Of a DNA stretch of 6,628 nucleotides, positions 5,668 through 6,628 are shown in pieces. Location: contig JAFDTG010000086.1 of the NCBI GenBank assembly GCA_019594235.1, positions 1 through 6,628 on the forward strand, written 5' to 3'. The first letter of the stretch is position 1. Each line of letters opens with the position of its first letter. The notes under the pieces are model-generated. The model had not been told where the DNA came from and made no database searches. It was given only the letters and a program-made list of their open reading frames with translations. The position numbers and the translations under genes are program-made. This stretch comes from Candidatus Saliniplasma halalkaliphilum. Its GTDB lineage: Archaea > Thermoplasmatota > Thermoplasmata > Halarchaeoplasmatales > Halarchaeoplasmataceae.

Positions 5668-6628
5668 ATGGCAAAAAATTTGATCGAGGTAAAAAACCTA
5701 AAGAAGTACTTTAAAATAGAAGCTGGTACGGTTAAAGCGATCGGAGACATCTCATTTTCTATTGAAGAAAGTGAAGTTTTTGGACTCGTTGGTGAATCTG
5801 GTTCAGGTAAAAGTACTACTGGAAAAGTGCTCATGGGAATACACCCACCCACTGAAGGAGATATCACTTTCAAAAGTCAAGATATTTCAGTACCTACAAT
5901 GAAGAGACAAAAATCACTAAAAAAAGACATGAATATGGTATTTCAGGATCCAGGTGGATCTTTGAATCCTACTAAATCTGTTCTCGATATTATCAGCTTG
6001 CCTTTAAGAGTCCATGATTTAGTAGAAGATAGCACAGAGATGGTCGCTAAGGTATACGAACTTCTAGAGATCGTCGATATGGACCCGGAAAGATTCATGT
6101 ACAGGAGACCTAACGATCTTGGCCAGGGTGAGAAACAGGCCGTAGCTATAGCAAGAGCTATCGCAACGGACCCGTCTTTCATTGTATTGGACGAACCAAC
6201 ATCCGCATTAGACGTTTCTCAACAAGCAAAAATTATGAAGATTTTGATAGACTTGCAGGACCAATACAATATGACTTATCTTTTCATAACCCACGACCTT
6301 GGTCTGATGAGAAATATCGCGGATAGAGTTGCCATTATGTATCTCGGTAAATTCTTCGAGTTAGCAGATGTGAGTGTATTCTTCGAAAATCCACTTCACC
6401 CTTATACAAGGGTTTTATTGGGCTCTTTCCCAACGACAACTGAGGAAGAGGAAAAACTCAAACCTAACTTGAAAGCTGAAGGAGAGATACCTAGTGCCAT
6501 GGATCCTCCATCTGGTTGTAAATTCCATACAAGATGTCCTTTCAAGGAAGAAAAATGTACTGAAGTTGAACCTGATCTCATCGAAGTACAAGAAGACCAT
6601 TTCGTCGCTTGCCATTTAGTACATGGTG
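5668..6628 (+). CDS. dppF: Dpp/Opp-type importer ATPase, DppF/OppF subunit, with degenerate LGQGE signature; 3' end cut
   Basis: This is the partner ATPase; 320 codons are visible with no stop before the window edge. Because the family usually ends soon after the last cysteine, only a few residues are probably missing. Walker A is GESGSGKST (42-50), the Q-loop Gln is 93 in MVFQDPGGSLNP, Walker B with catalytic Glu is IVLDEPT (Glu176), the D-loop is SALD (179-182) and the switch His is 209 in FITHDLGLM. The signature, normally LSGGQ or LSGGE, reads LGQGE (151-155): the ATP-contacting Ser is Gly and the next Gly is Gln. Surrounding residues (PNDL before it, KQAVAIARAIA after it) align with the family. 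The C-terminal domain has ENPLHPYTRVLLGS and four cysteines (284, 290, 297, 315). Here the H-loop is intact and the signature lost, the mirror image of DppD. The start at ATG 5668 follows the dppD stop by one base. Confidence 0.92.
   Translation, partial: MAKNLIEVKNLKKYFKIEAGTVKAIGDISFSIEESEVFGLVGESGSGKSTTGKVLMGIHPPTEGDITFKSQDISVPTMKRQKSLKKDMNMVFQDPGGSLNPTKSVLDIISLPLRVHDLVEDSTEMVAKVYELLEIVDMDPERFMYRRPNDLGQGEKQAVAIARAIATDPSFIVLDEPTSALDVSQQAKIMKILIDLQDQYNMTYLFITHDLGLMRNIADRVAIMYLGKFFELADVSVFFENPLHPYTRVLLGSFPTTTEEEEKLKPNLKAEGEIPSAMDPPSGCKFHTRCPFKEEKCTEVEPDLIEVQEDHFVACHLVHG

Noticed and set aside
1..6628. CRISPR array, tRNA/rRNA, insertion sequence or phage genes
   Set aside because: No spaced repeats, tRNA-like folds, transposase motifs or terminal inverted repeats seen; the window is a divergent peptidase and transporter operon.

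Overview
The window looks archaeal, probably euryarchaeal. Both promoters carry a purine-rich BRE directly upstream of a TATAAATA box, and the same 13 bases (AAAGGTATAAATA) occur in each. Gene starts carry short GGAG-type Shine-Dalgarno sites, Arg is often AGA/AGG and Ile often ATA, and the DNA is AT-rich. The exported binding protein is very acidic while a cytoplasmic ATPase of the same operon is nearly neutral. This suggests a saline or alkaline outside world without an obvious salt-in cytoplasm. Lineage is not determined; Thermoplasmatota-like groups are only a guess.

Layout. On the minus strand, 1-414 is the N-terminal third of an Xaa-His (M20C, PepD-type) dipeptidase, cut by the window edge. 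A 517-base AT-rich divergent intergenic region follows (415-931), with one promoter near each end and a perfect 17-base palindrome at 741-757. On the plus strand there is a complete five-gene Dpp/Opp-type ABC importer operon order: lipoprotein substrate-binding protein (932-2593), a 93-base gap with a strong hairpin, permease DppB (2687-3706), permease DppC (3712-4701), ATPase DppD (4701-5666) and ATPase DppF (5668 to the window end, probably only a few codons short). From dppB onward the genes are separated by 5 bases or fewer or overlap, and each Shine-Dalgarno site lies in the tail of the gene before it.

How it works together. The binding protein captures substrate outside the cell, the DppB/DppC pore carries it in, and the DppD/DppF pair hydrolyses ATP. 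The divergent dipeptidase, and an ADYPE motif in the binding protein where OppA binds the peptide amino end, make peptides the likeliest substrate.

The most notable observation is a matched asymmetry in the ATPases. DppD has lost the switch histidine of the H-loop (Gln216), and DppF has lost the LSGGQ signature (LGQGE, residues 151-155). In the head-to-tail NBD dimer these two losses fall in the same composite ATP site, leaving the other intact. That resembles TAP- or TM287/288-type heterodimeric ABC proteins more than a standard Opp importer. Also notable is a five-copy 12-base in-frame tandem repeat that encodes an acidic helix at the N-terminus of DppC.
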